NCBI GenBank assembly: GCA_023417475.1
Contig: JAEZFP010000032.1
Location: 1 to 64,000, forward strand
Source: Bacillota bacterium
GTDB taxonomy: Bacteria > Bacillota > UBA4882 > UBA8346
DNA length: 64,000 bases
Reading direction: 5' to 3'
Shown: positions 51,142 through 60,034 of the stretch, in pieces
Position numbering within the stretch: position 1 is the stretch's first letter
How the letters are laid out: the number at the start of each line of letters is the position of its first letter
Translations under genes and position numbers: made by a program
The notes under the pieces: model-generated
What the model saw: the letters and a program-made list of their open reading frames with translations, nothing else
The model's database searches: none
Told to the model about the DNA's origin: nothing

Positions 51142-51990
51142 ATGCGCAACGAAACCCAAGTCCTCAAGCAAATCCTGGATTACGCTCAGGGTAATCCGGC
51201 GATCCGGTGCGTAATCCTGAACGGTTCCCGGGTCAACCCCAAGGTGGTCAAGGATATTTTCTGTGATTACGATGTGATCTTTGGTGTCACGGCTCCGTTG
51301 CTTTTTTTGGAAAACCGGGAGTGGATCCGCTGCTTTGGCGAATTGATCATCATGCAACAAAATGTTATCCCCATGAACGATACGCAAGGACAGATTTTTT
51401 TGATGCTGTTCGCCGATGGCGTCCGGATCGACCTGTCATTTGCCGGCGTCAACTTCCTTCATTATTGGCTTGAAGACAGTTTGACCAAAGTATTGCTGGA
51501 TAAGGATCATCTCCTTGGGGAGGTGGAACCGCCCAGTGAACGGTCTTACGTTACCACAGAACCCACCAAGGAAGAATTTGAAGCTACGCTCAATAACATC
51601 TGGTGGTGCGCGACGAATGTCGCCAAAGGACTATGGCGCGAGGAGCTGCCGTATGTGAAAAGTATGATGGATATGGTGATCCGGCCAGACCTCATCGCCG
51701 TACTATCCTGGTATGCGGGGCTGCATCATCCATGCCCATGGCAGGTTAATGTAGGTAAGTTCGGCAAATGGTTAAAAAGAGTTTTACCCAAGGCGATTTG
51801 GGAGGCTTATCTTAAGACCTATTCCGGGGTTGATCCGGCTGAAATTTGGGAAGCATTGTTGGCGACGGGTAAGCTCGTTGGGGAGATCGGCCCGGAACTG
51901 GCGGAACAGTTGGGTTATGAATATCCGTTGGAGGATGACCGGCGGGTGACCGAGTATTTGCAGAAGGTGCGGGAGTTACCCAAAGCATAG
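51142..51990 (+). CDS. aminoglycoside 6-adenylyltransferase-like protein
   Basis: A 282-residue ANT(6)-family nucleotidyltransferase. The catalytic motif is LNGSRVNPKV followed by FCDYDVIFGV (G-S then D-x-D), with RIDLSF as the third acidic position. The C-terminal helical half has LWREELPYVKSMMD, typical of AadE-like proteins. AadE modifies streptomycin, but many chromosomal homologues have no proven resistance role. No strong ribosome site; likely coupled to the MBL gene. Confidence 0.85.
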   Translation: MRNETQVLKQILDYAQGNPAIRCVILNGSRVNPKVVKDIFCDYDVIFGVTAPLLFLENREWIRCFGELIIMQQNVIPMNDTQGQIFLMLFADGVRIDLSFAGVNFLHYWLEDSLTKVLLDKDHLLGEVEPPSERSYVTTEPTKEEFEATLNNIWWCATNVAKGLWREELPYVKSMMDMVIRPDLIAVLSWYAGLHHPCPWQVNVGKFGKWLKRVLPKAIWEAYLKTYSGVDPAEIWEALLATGKLVGEIGPELAEQLGYEYPLEDDRRVTEYLQKVRELPKA

Positions 51991-52186
51991 ATGCGATAAC
52001 CAGAACATTGCCTAATCTACCGTAATGAACAATTTGGTAAAAAAGCCCCAAAATCACATTTTGGAACTAATGCTGTCAAAGGACGTTTAAATTTTTAAGA
52101 ACAACCAAAATCGGCAATAATGGAATCATTCATTCCGCTGAGTTGGTAAACCTTTGAAAGAACCGGCAAGAATAAGAGGGGCTTAC

Positions 52187-52537
52187 ATGAGATGTAAACA
52201 TTGCGGTTTAGAGTATCAATCCGATGGTGGCGTATGTCCGGGTTGCGGTGCGGAACCGGAAAAGATCCAGGTTTTGACGCCGGAAGAACGGGAAAACTTT
52301 CAGGGAATCACCCTGGAGGACAACCGTCCGGGCGACGGCCGTTATGAGTATCAAGGGGAACAGCCCGGTCAAAGAGTCTTTGTCCACCAATTGAATTGGA
52401 ACAAAAGCGGATTTTTGTTAAAGCTCCTTGTGGGACTGGTGCTGATCGGATTAATCATCTTTGCCCTACCGCTGGTCTTGCTGGGAGTGGGGGTTTTTGT
52501 GGTCGGATGGTTCTCGGCTTGGCTACGTAAACGGTAA
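52187..52537 (+). CDS. zinc-ribbon membrane protein of unknown function
   Basis: A 116-residue protein: a two-CxxC zinc ribbon at the N terminus (MRCKHCGLEY and GVCPGCGAEP), an acidic linker, and a C-terminal hydrophobic segment of about 40 residues forming one long or two short helices. I start at MRCKHC with AGAGGGG five bases upstream. No family function is known. Confidence 0.75.
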   Translation: MRCKHCGLEYQSDGGVCPGCGAEPEKIQVLTPEERENFQGITLEDNRPGDGRYEYQGEQPGQRVFVHQLNWNKSGFLLKLLVGLVLIGLIIFALPLVLLGVGVFVVGWFSAWLRKR

Positions 52538-52562
52538 AAAAACTGAGAAATAATATAACTTT

Positions 52563-52597
52563 AAGCCTTAACTTTGAAAAAAGTTGAGGCTTTTTTG
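52563..52597 (+). terminator. rho-independent terminator after the zinc-ribbon gene
   Basis: AAGCCTTAACTTT pairs with AAAGTTGAGGCTT (one G-T pair), followed by TTTTTG. Confidence 0.85.
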
Positions 52598-53047
52598 TTT
52601 GTCCGCAAACAACCTAAATTATGAATTAAAACGCGATTTGTCCATAATGTGGAATATTCATTTCATACAGTGAACTTTTTTCAAAAAATGTTATTTTTAC
52701 AGAATGAAAGTGCTATCATCAAATAAATGTTAAGTTTTATTAATCAATTATTAAGGAGGCAGACTGGTTGAAAGTTGCAGAAGTTTAGCGAGAATACGCA
52801 AAAAACAACGGATTCAAGACACTTGTAGTAATTTAGGTGCGGCTTTGCGTTGGAGATATCGGAAATTTGAAAAGTTAAAAATTAATGATTGCCGCCCCGC
52901 CACAAAGAGTAGTCCACAGTGGAGGTTACTTGAAGGTTTTGATGCGCTTGCGCCCGATTGCTCCCGGGGTAAGGGCAACAGCCCGACACCACAAAGAATT
53001 TGTCTGACAGCGATGCGATCGCTATGGAACCGTATAGGAGGGATACA
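52598..53047 (+). other. long leader upstream of the oligogalacturonate importer
   Basis: About 450 bases without a recognised gene. AAGGAGG at 52753 precedes a six-codon frame (TTG 52768 to TAG 52788, peptide MKVAEV). From about 52880 the sequence becomes GC-richer and can form short hairpins, including GGG-CAACAG-CCC near 52971. It could be a structured leader or leader-peptide control region. I cannot match it to a known RNA family. Confidence 0.3.
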
Positions 53048-53983
53048 ATGCTTCACAAGAAAATGGCGCAACCGAGATCGAAGGCAGTGCAGGATTGGGG
53101 TTATTTGCGTGAGAAAGCCACGCCATATCTGTTCTTAGGTCCGGTATTCGTACTTATCATCGGATTTTTGTTATACCCGTTCTGTAGTGTCTTTTATTTT
53201 AGTTTTCTAAACTTCAACCCTACCATGCCATATCTGAACGGATTTGTCGGTTTTGACAACTATATCAAGATTTTCACCAAAGATCCGCTCTTTTACCGTT
53301 CGTTAACGGTCTCCGGAGTTTGGGTGTTCGGCCAGGTCGTTTTGCAACTGATCTTCGGACTGGTGACGGCCTTGGTGTTAAATCATCAATTTCGTGGCCG
53401 CAGTTTAATTAGAGGATTGATGTTCACCCCGTGGGCGATCTCCGGGGTTATCGTGGCCATCATGTGGTCGATGATCTTCAATGAGCATTTTGGTTTGCTC
53501 AATGATTTACTGCTCAAAACGGGCTTGATCTCTCATAAACTCGCCTGGGTCTCCAACACGAACACCGCCTTGTTTTCGGTAATGATCTCCGAATTGTGGC
53601 GGGGGATTCCCTTCTTCGCCATTTCATTACTTTCCGCGTTGCAACTGATCCCGGGCGAGTTGTATGAGTCCTGCGCCATGGACGGCGGCGGGCGAGTTGT
53701 TTCGTTTGTCCATATCACGCTGGCGTATTTGAAGGAAACCATCATCGTTACCACGCTGTTGCGTGCGGTATGGGAGTTCAAGTCGGTCGATATTATCTAC
53801 AACCTAACCGCGGGCGGTCCGGTGAATTCTACGACTACCTTGAGCATGTACATGGCGGAGCAGGCGATTAACCTAAATAATTTTGGTTATGGCTCCGCGC
53901 TCTCGGTGATCGCCTTCGGGATCCTCACCGTTTTCGCCATCAGCTACCTCAAATTAGGCGGCCTCGGAGGTGACTCGAAATGA
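53048..53983 (+). CDS. CUT1 ABC importer permease (oligogalacturonate locus)
   Basis: A 311-residue MalF-type permease with six helices, starting at MLHKKMAQ behind TAGGAGG; longer in-frame starts upstream lack such a site. The EAA loop reads ESCAMDGGGRVVSFVHITL. Together with the next permease and binding protein it forms an importer resembling TogMNB of plant-pathogen enterobacteria, judged mainly by the adjoining lyase gene. Again no ATPase gene is present. Confidence 0.9.
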   Translation: MLHKKMAQPRSKAVQDWGYLREKATPYLFLGPVFVLIIGFLLYPFCSVFYFSFLNFNPTMPYLNGFVGFDNYIKIFTKDPLFYRSLTVSGVWVFGQVVLQLIFGLVTALVLNHQFRGRSLIRGLMFTPWAISGVIVAIMWSMIFNEHFGLLNDLLLKTGLISHKLAWVSNTNTALFSVMISELWRGIPFFAISLLSALQLIPGELYESCAMDGGGRVVSFVHITLAYLKETIIVTTLLRAVWEFKSVDIIYNLTAGGPVNSTTTLSMYMAEQAINLNNFGYGSALSVIAFGILTVFAISYLKLGGLGGDSK

Positions 53984-54825
53984 GACAAACGGATTTTAAA
54001 ACGAAAATGATCAACCTGTTCGGTATCTATCTGCCATTGACGGTGTTGCTCATCTTTACCCTAACGCCGTTTTACTGGGTGCTGAATACCTCATTGAAAC
54101 AGGAAGGCAATATTGTCAAATTGCCGGTTCAGTATTGGTCCAGTCCGATCACATTTGATAATTTCGTCAATATGTGGCAGAACATGAATTTCTCGCGATA
54201 TTTCTTTAACAGTTTATTGGTCAGCACCTCGGTGATGATCATCGTTGTTGTCTTTACCTTGTTATCGGGTTATGCGTTGAGCCGGTTCAATTTTAAAGGG
54301 AAGAAAATCGCCATTTTGGTGTTATTGTCAACCCAGTTTTTCGGGGGCCAAATGTTATTGATTCCGTTGTTTATGATCTACAAACAACTGCATTTGTTGA
54401 ATAGCCCCTTATGCCTAATTATCAATGATTCGACGTTTGAGGTGTCATTTAACTCGATCTTGATGATGGGTTTCTTCTCCAACGTATCGCCACAGTTGGA
54501 AGAGGCGGCGATGATTGACGGTTGCAGCCGGATGAAAGCGATCTTCCACATTCTTTTCCCGATTTTACTGCCGGGAATTGTCGCCGCCGGCTTTTTCGCG
54601 TTTGTTTCCTCATGGAAGGAATTTTTATTTGCGATCATGCTGATTAACGATCCCGAACGTTTCACGATCCCGGTGGGATTGAGCTATATGTTGGGTGAGT
54701 TTAACATCAACTACGGAACCTTGGCGGCGGGCGGCATCATCGCCATCATTCCGTCATTTATCCTCTTTAGCTATGTTCAAAAATATCTGGTCCAAAACTT
54801 GTCGGCCGGAGCGGTCAAAGGATGA
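53980..54825 (+). CDS. CUT1 ABC importer permease 2 (oligogalacturonate locus)
   Basis: A 281-residue MalG-type permease of the inner membrane. The EAA loop is LEEAAMIDGCSRMKAIFHIL, and the protein ends NLSAGAVKG. Its ATG overlaps the stop of the first permease (ATGA), so translation is coupled. The binding-protein gene follows by about 65 bases, an order (permeases first) opposite to the mannoside locus. Confidence 0.93.
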   Translation: MRQTDFKTKMINLFGIYLPLTVLLIFTLTPFYWVLNTSLKQEGNIVKLPVQYWSSPITFDNFVNMWQNMNFSRYFFNSLLVSTSVMIIVVVFTLLSGYALSRFNFKGKKIAILVLLSTQFFGGQMLLIPLFMIYKQLHLLNSPLCLIINDSTFEVSFNSILMMGFFSNVSPQLEEAAMIDGCSRMKAIFHILFPILLPGIVAAGFFAFVSSWKEFLFAIMLINDPERFTIPVGLSYMLGEFNINYGTLAAGGIIAIIPSFILFSYVQKYLVQNLSAGAVKG

Positions 54826-54891
54826 CTTGGTACTTTATACCGTACCGGAGGGATTCGGGACAGTATAAAAATAAAAAAGGGAGGATTGAAA

Positions 54892-56190
54892 ATGGTTAAG
54901 CGAGTATGTTTGGCAATCATGATTTTGAGTTTAGTGGTAGTGATGACGGTTTCAATGGTGGGAGCGGCCGAAAAAAAAGTAGAACTCATCTATTGGGATC
55001 AAAACCCCGGTCCGGATCGGACACCTTATCTACAGGAATTGTTGAAAAAATTTGAGAGCCAGAACCCCAATATCACGGTGAAGTACGTCGGAATCCCTTC
55101 CGGTTCCGCGGCGCAGAAATATAATTTAGCCGTCGCCGCCGATGCGACTCCGGATGTGGCGATCGTACCCGGAAGCTGGATCTCGGTTTTAGTAGCTCAA
55201 AAAGCCTTGTTGCCCTTGGATTCGTATTTCAACAAGTGGAATGAAAAAAATAAGATCGGTCAGGCGTATATCGGACAGATCCGTCATGGCGCTCCCGACA
55301 ATAAACTCTATGTCATTCCCAACACGGCGAACGCCTATTGTTTATGGTACCGGACCGACCGGTTCAAAGCGGCCGGGCTGAGCGCCCCGAAGACCTGGGA
55401 CGAGTTTTTTGACGCAGTCAAAAAAACGAGCGACAAAAAGAACAATCAGTATGGTTTCAGTATCCGGGGCGGCGCCGGTTCGGATACGGTTGTGCTGGCG
55501 GGAATCGTCGCCTATTCCGGAATGACCTCATTTTTTGATAAAAAAGGCAAATCGCTGATCAACAACCCGGCGGCGGTAAGCTTTGTCGAAAAATTCACCG
55601 GAATGTATGATAAATACACACCGCAAAGCGATATCACCAACGGTTACAAAGAGATGGTCGCCGCATTTGACAGCGGTGTCGCCAATATGATCTTACATAA
55701 TCTCGGCTCATACGGCGAACACAGCCGGTCATTTAAGGATGGACAATACGCGGCGGCGCCGTTGCCCTTGCCCGCCGGCGGCAAACGAACCTTTTTGGCT
55801 GACGCGCCCAACGGCAATGCCATCTTTAAGAACACCAAACATCCGAAAGAAGCCTGGTTATTGGTCAGTTATTTAAGCGGGAAGGATCCGCAACGTCTCT
55901 GGAATCAAAAAATCGGACAAATCCCAACCTATGTCGATTTATTAACCGAAGACTGGGCCGAACAAGCCCAACATATCAGCACCTTGGGAAAAGCCTTCGC
56001 TGTCAAGGGAACGATCGCTGTCAGCCAACCTGAATATCTGCCGGATTACAAAAACATCCGCATCCAGGTTTTTGAGCCCGGGTTCCAAGCAGTAATGGCC
56101 GGCAATAAAACCGCCAAGCAATTCTTGGATGAACTCGCCGCCGCTTTGGAAAAGTCGGAAAAGAGTTATCGGGCCAATCAGAAGAAGTAA
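54892..56190 (+). CDS. CUT1 ABC importer substrate-binding protein (oligogalacturonate locus)
   Basis: A 432-residue family 1 solute-binding protein. The leader is residues 1-25, ending SMVGAA before EKKVELIYWDQN; there is no lipobox. SYGEHSRSFKDGQYAAAP and ANGNAIFKNT lie in the ligand region. The next gene is an oligogalacturonate lyase, so unsaturated galacturonate oligomers are the inferred ligand. ATG is placed seven bases after GGGAGG; a TTG two codons earlier is possible. Confidence 0.88.
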   Translation: MVKRVCLAIMILSLVVVMTVSMVGAAEKKVELIYWDQNPGPDRTPYLQELLKKFESQNPNITVKYVGIPSGSAAQKYNLAVAADATPDVAIVPGSWISVLVAQKALLPLDSYFNKWNEKNKIGQAYIGQIRHGAPDNKLYVIPNTANAYCLWYRTDRFKAAGLSAPKTWDEFFDAVKKTSDKKNNQYGFSIRGGAGSDTVVLAGIVAYSGMTSFFDKKGKSLINNPAAVSFVEKFTGMYDKYTPQSDITNGYKEMVAAFDSGVANMILHNLGSYGEHSRSFKDGQYAAAPLPLPAGGKRTFLADAPNGNAIFKNTKHPKEAWLLVSYLSGKDPQRLWNQKIGQIPTYVDLLTEDWAEQAQHISTLGKAFAVKGTIAVSQPEYLPDYKNIRIQVFEPGFQAVMAGNKTAKQFLDELAAALEKSEKSYRANQKK

Positions 56191-56203
56191 TCGGCCATAC
56201 GAA

Positions 56204-56237
56204 GTGAGATTGGGCATCCGCGGATGCCCAATCTCAC
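56204..56237. repeat. perfect 34-bp palindrome
   Basis: GTGAGATTGGGCATCCG is followed directly by its exact complement CGGATGCCCAATCTCAC. No T-run follows on either side. It lies between the binding-protein stop and the lyase ribosome site, so as RNA it would make a very stable hairpin inside the operon; as DNA it could be an operator or cruciform. Confidence 0.9.
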
Positions 56238-56259
56238 GAAAGATCAGGAGGTTTCAGCG

Positions 56260-57408
56260 ATGATTGGGCAAGAATTCGCTTCGGAAAAACATTATTATCG
56301 GGATGAAAAGACCGGTCAGGAAGTCTGTCAACTGACGACCACGGCGAACAATTATCATTTTTACTTTACCGATAATTCCTTTTCCCTGGATGACAAGGAG
56401 ATTTATTTCTTGTCGGATCGGGCTGCGCCGCAAACGGGAATATTCAATGTGTTCAAAATGGATTTGGAGACGGGCCGGATGGTTCAGATCACCGCCGAGA
56501 AAGACGGAGTCAACCATCGGGCGACCAAAACCCCGGACAGTGAACTGATTGTTTATACAGCCGGGAAACAGATCAAGAAGGTCAATACCCGCACCGGGGC
56601 AACGGAAGTCCTCTATGAGGAAAAGTCCAATTTTAATATGAGAGCCCCTTTTATCAGCCCCGACAAAAAGTATTTTGGGGTCGTCCGCAACGAAATGCGG
56701 CCCGATTTTGAGCGGGGTCCGAACTATAAGGGATTTAAGTCAACAATGTTTTCGGTGAAAAAAGCCTACATCACCCTGGTTTATCTTGACGGCTCCAAAG
56801 CGATCGACCTGTATGAGGACACTCACTACTTGGGACACTTTCAGTTTGCGCCCGATGACAGCACATTGGCGATGTTCTGTCATGAAGGACCGTGGAATTT
56901 GGTGCAACAGCGAATTTGGCTGTTCGATCTGGTAGCGCGGAGCGCCGAACCGTGTTTTCGCCAAGCAGCGGATGACTGCGTCGGACATGAATTCTGGACG
57001 CGGGACGGCTTGATCTTCTTTGATAATCGGGGCGCCGGACATGACGGGACGATCACTTCCAAGAAAACCCAAGCAACGATTGAAACGGCCGATGGCGATG
57101 TCAGGCCATACATTGGATTGGCGGATAAAAACGGCGCATTGATCCGTAAAATCGACATGCCGTATTATTGTAATCATTATCATGCCAATAACGACAATAC
57201 GCTTTTGGTCGGCGATACCGCCGATGATGTGGCGCTGATCGATATCAGCACCGATCAGCCGACACTCAGGATCCTTTGCTCGCATCAAACTTCCTGGTAC
57301 ACCTCGACGCGGCATTGCCATCCCACGTTTGGCTGGAATGGGCGCCGAATTCTTTTTGAGTCCGACCGCAGCGGAAATCAACATATTTATCTGGTGGATT
57401 TGAAATGA
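56260..57408 (+). CDS. ogl: oligogalacturonate lyase (polysaccharide lyase family 22)
   Basis: A 382-residue seven-bladed propeller enzyme that splits unsaturated digalacturonate into 5-keto-4-deoxyuronate in the cytoplasm. Family features are NNYHFYFTDNSFS, FLSDR, CHEGPWNLVQQRIW, VGHEFW and NHYHANNDNTLL, the His/Gln cluster that binds Mn. The start MIGQEFAS has AGGAGGT seven bases upstream; an ATG 12 codons earlier lies inside the palindrome and is unlikely. The further uronate enzymes KduI and KduD are not in the window. Confidence 0.9.
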   Translation: MIGQEFASEKHYYRDEKTGQEVCQLTTTANNYHFYFTDNSFSLDDKEIYFLSDRAAPQTGIFNVFKMDLETGRMVQITAEKDGVNHRATKTPDSELIVYTAGKQIKKVNTRTGATEVLYEEKSNFNMRAPFISPDKKYFGVVRNEMRPDFERGPNYKGFKSTMFSVKKAYITLVYLDGSKAIDLYEDTHYLGHFQFAPDDSTLAMFCHEGPWNLVQQRIWLFDLVARSAEPCFRQAADDCVGHEFWTRDGLIFFDNRGAGHDGTITSKKTQATIETADGDVRPYIGLADKNGALIRKIDMPYYCNHYHANNDNTLLVGDTADDVALIDISTDQPTLRILCSHQTSWYTSTRHCHPTFGWNGRRILFESDRSGNQHIYLVDLK

Positions 57409-57438
57409 GCGAACAGCAACTTAGGAGAATTATGAATC

Positions 57439-58245
57439 GTGAAAAATATGCAGAACGATAAAGAACAAAACCGGAATCATTCAGTCCAGGTCCTCAATCG
57501 TTGTTTTGCAATTTGGGAGGCGATCGCCAATAATCAGGGCGAAGCTTCATTGGCCACATTGAGCAAGGTTTTGGCGATTCCGCATAGTACAATTCATCGG
57601 ATTCTTGCTAGTTTGATTCAATTGGGATACGTGGAGCAAAACCCGCAAAACGGTTATTATCGCTTGGGATTGAAAATTCTACGGTTTTCCAATATAATCC
57701 TGGAAAAGCTGGATTTACGAAAAATAGGCCAGATGCATTTACATGAATTAATGCAGACTACCGGCGAAACTGCGAATCTGGTTGTGCTTGACGGCGATGA
57801 AGTCGTCTATGTCGAGAAGGCGGAAAGTCAAGCATCGGTTAGGGTGTTCTCACTGATCGGTAAGCGGGCTCCCGTCCATACCACCGGCGCCGGAAAGATC
57901 TTATTGTCCGAGATGGCGCAGCCGGATATTATCGGTATTTTGAAACGGAAAGGGATGTCGAAGTTGACTTCGTATTCGATCGATACGATCCAGACGTTCC
58001 TGGATGAGCTTGAATTGGTCAGGAAACAAGGTTATGCGTTTGATAATGAGGAATGCGAGTTGGGAGCCAGGTGTATCGCCGCGCCGGTCCGTAACCACTT
58101 GGGTCGGATCATCGCCTCAATGAGTATTTCCGGTCCGGTCAACCGGATGAGTCCGGCCCGGATCGACGAGTTGATTCCGATTGTTACCAAAAACGCTTTG
58201 AGCCTCTCGTTAACATTGGGATTTTCTGAAGAGTTGTTGTTTTAA
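57439..58245 (+). CDS. IclR-family transcriptional regulator (KdgR-like position)
   Basis: A 268-residue IclR protein: winged helix at about 15-75 (VLNRCFAIWEAIA, SLATLSKVLAIPHSTIHRIL, YRLGLKIL) and effector domain 90-255 (GETANLVVLDGDEVVYVEK, HTTGAGKILLS, GARCIAAPVRNHLG). In enterobacteria the IclR member KdgR controls pectin genes and senses KDG; the location next to ogl suggests the same here. The start is GTG, 11 bases after GGAG; ATG 57448 is an alternative. Confidence 0.9.
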   Translation: MKNMQNDKEQNRNHSVQVLNRCFAIWEAIANNQGEASLATLSKVLAIPHSTIHRILASLIQLGYVEQNPQNGYYRLGLKILRFSNIILEKLDLRKIGQMHLHELMQTTGETANLVVLDGDEVVYVEKAESQASVRVFSLIGKRAPVHTTGAGKILLSEMAQPDIIGILKRKGMSKLTSYSIDTIQTFLDELELVRKQGYAFDNEECELGARCIAAPVRNHLGRIIASMSISGPVNRMSPARIDELIPIVTKNALSLSLTLGFSEELLF

Positions 58246-58268
58246 ATTTCGCGATCAGGGAGGAAAAG

Positions 58269-59498
58269 ATGGGATTACGCGAAGATGCTTTGAATTTACA
58301 TCAGGAAAACCGGGGTAAGCTTGCCGTGGTAAGCAAGGTCAAGCTGGAGAACGCCCAGGATTTGAGTTTGGCGTATTCGCCCGGAGTTGCGGAACCATGT
58401 AAGGAAATCGCTCAGAATTCCGAGTTGAGTTTTGAATATACAAATCGCGGCAATTTGGTCGCGTTATTGTCCGATGGAACCGCTGTCTTAGGATTGGGCG
58501 ATATTGGGCCGACCGCGGCCATGCCGGTAATGGAAGGAAAAGCGATTTTATATAAACATTTTGCCGATGTCGATGCTTTCCCGCTTTGCATCGCCACCCA
58601 AGCGGTTGAGGAGATCATTCAAGCCGTGCGGTGGTTGGAACCGACGTTTGGCGGCATTCATTTGGAAGACATCTCCGGGCCGCGTTGCTTTATGATCGAG
58701 GAGAAACTAAACGAGCTTTTGGATATCCCGGTCTTTCACGATGATCAGCATGGCACGGCCGTGGTTTGTCTGGCGGGAATCCTCAATGCGTTAAAAGTGG
58801 TCGATAAGCGGCTGGATCAGATAAAAGTGGTCATTAACGGCGCGGGCGCGGCCGGCATTTCCGTAGCCAAATTGTTGATTGCGGCCGGAATCGGCGCCGA
58901 GCGAATTAAGCTCTGCGATATTGAGGGTGTGCTCTATCCGGGTAGAAAGTCCAACAATGATTATCATGAAGCGATCGCTCGGATGACCAATCCGGCGGGA
59001 GCCCAAGAAACTTTAGCCCAGATCTTACCCGGTGCCGATGTTTTTATCGGTGTCTCGGCGCCCCGGGTGGTGACAGCGGAGATGGTCCGCAGTATGGCGC
59101 CCCGGGCGATCGTTTTTGCGTTGGCCAATCCGACTCCGGAAATCATGCCGGAAGAGGCGTTGGCGGGCGGCGCGGCGATCGTCGGTACCGGACGTTCCGA
59201 TTATCCCAATCAAGTCAACAATCTACTGGGTTTCCCCGGGATTTTCCGCGGCGCTTTGGATGTCCGGGCGAGTGCAGTCAATGAAACGATGAAAATTGCG
59301 GCTGCCGAAGCGATTGCCGCGTTAATCCCGGCGGCGGAGTTGACGCCGGACTATGTCATCCCCGGGCCGTTTGACCGGCGGGTGGTGCCGGCGGTGGCGT
59401 TGGCCGTGGCGCAAGCGGCGATTGACAGCGGCGTGGCGCGTCAACCGCGGACAAAATCTGAACTACGGGACGGACTCGCCAAGCGCGGCTTGGTTTGA
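58269..59498 (+). CDS. NAD(P)-dependent malic enzyme
   Basis: A 409-residue bacterial-type malic enzyme (malate to pyruvate and CO2). LSLAYSPGVAEPCKEIA, GDIGPTAAMPVMEGK, EDISGPRCF and FHDDQHGTAVV form the active site and metal site; INGAGAAGISVAKLL is the nucleotide fold. It is a short form without phosphotransacetylase domain. Its place after the IclR gene in a sugar locus is unexpected; it may link uronate breakdown to pyruvate or belong to a separate unit. GGGAGG precedes the ATG. Confidence 0.94.
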   Translation: MGLREDALNLHQENRGKLAVVSKVKLENAQDLSLAYSPGVAEPCKEIAQNSELSFEYTNRGNLVALLSDGTAVLGLGDIGPTAAMPVMEGKAILYKHFADVDAFPLCIATQAVEEIIQAVRWLEPTFGGIHLEDISGPRCFMIEEKLNELLDIPVFHDDQHGTAVVCLAGILNALKVVDKRLDQIKVVINGAGAAGISVAKLLIAAGIGAERIKLCDIEGVLYPGRKSNNDYHEAIARMTNPAGAQETLAQILPGADVFIGVSAPRVVTAEMVRSMAPRAIVFALANPTPEIMPEEALAGGAAIVGTGRSDYPNQVNNLLGFPGIFRGALDVRASAVNETMKIAAAEAIAALIPAAELTPDYVIPGPFDRRVVPAVALAVAQAAIDSGVARQPRTKSELRDGLAKRGLV

Positions 59499-59545
59499 TA
59501 TGGGGACGGCCCGGGACAAATGCTAATTTGCGGAGGAATATTACG

Positions 59546-59983
59546 ATGACGAATCCAGCGGCGTCTGGCACAATTACCATTGCCGAATACAATGATCCCG
59601 GTTTTAAACATGTATTCGAAAGTAAGGAATGGGCGGTTGCGATCAAAAATTACCAACCGTTAAACGATCTTCAGAACCTGGGTCCATTCAAACGCCATTT
59701 GTTAAGCGACGAGGTTTTTATCTTGCTTGAAGGGAAATGCGTGCTGCTGTACGATGATTCGGCGAATCAAGCGGGGACCGCAATGGTCTGCGAAGCGTTG
59801 GCCAAGGGGAAGGTTTATTGTGTTGGCAAGGGCGTTTGGCATGCGACGGCCGTTTCCCGGGATGTGAAGCTGATTATTGTGGAAGACCGGAATACTTCCA
59901 AGGAGAATACGGAAGCGCTCCAGATCAGTCAGCAACAGATTGGAGACCTCACGCAGCGGATTCAACCGATGCTTGAAGTCTAA
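59546..59983 (+). CDS. small cupin-fold protein
   Basis: A 145-residue single-domain cupin-like protein. KRHLLSDEVFILLEGKCVLL carries the first motif (His, Glu), and YCVGKGVWHATAVSRDVKL the second (His). One His of the first motif is not clear, so metal binding is uncertain. It lies just before an oxidoreductase and isomerase pair and may act on the same sugar. I start at MTNPAASG behind GGAGG, 17 codons after the first in-frame ATG. Confidence 0.75.
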   Translation: MTNPAASGTITIAEYNDPGFKHVFESKEWAVAIKNYQPLNDLQNLGPFKRHLLSDEVFILLEGKCVLLYDDSANQAGTAMVCEALAKGKVYCVGKGVWHATAVSRDVKLIIVEDRNTSKENTEALQISQQQIGDLTQRIQPMLEV

Positions 59984-60034
59984 ACAGGATATATCCAGGC
60001 AATCCATAAGAATAACGTCAAGGAGGAACAATCG

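Noticed and set aside
52845..53138. 97-codon frame before the importer
   Set aside because: Runs into the permease gene in another frame, without ribosome site or recognisable family.
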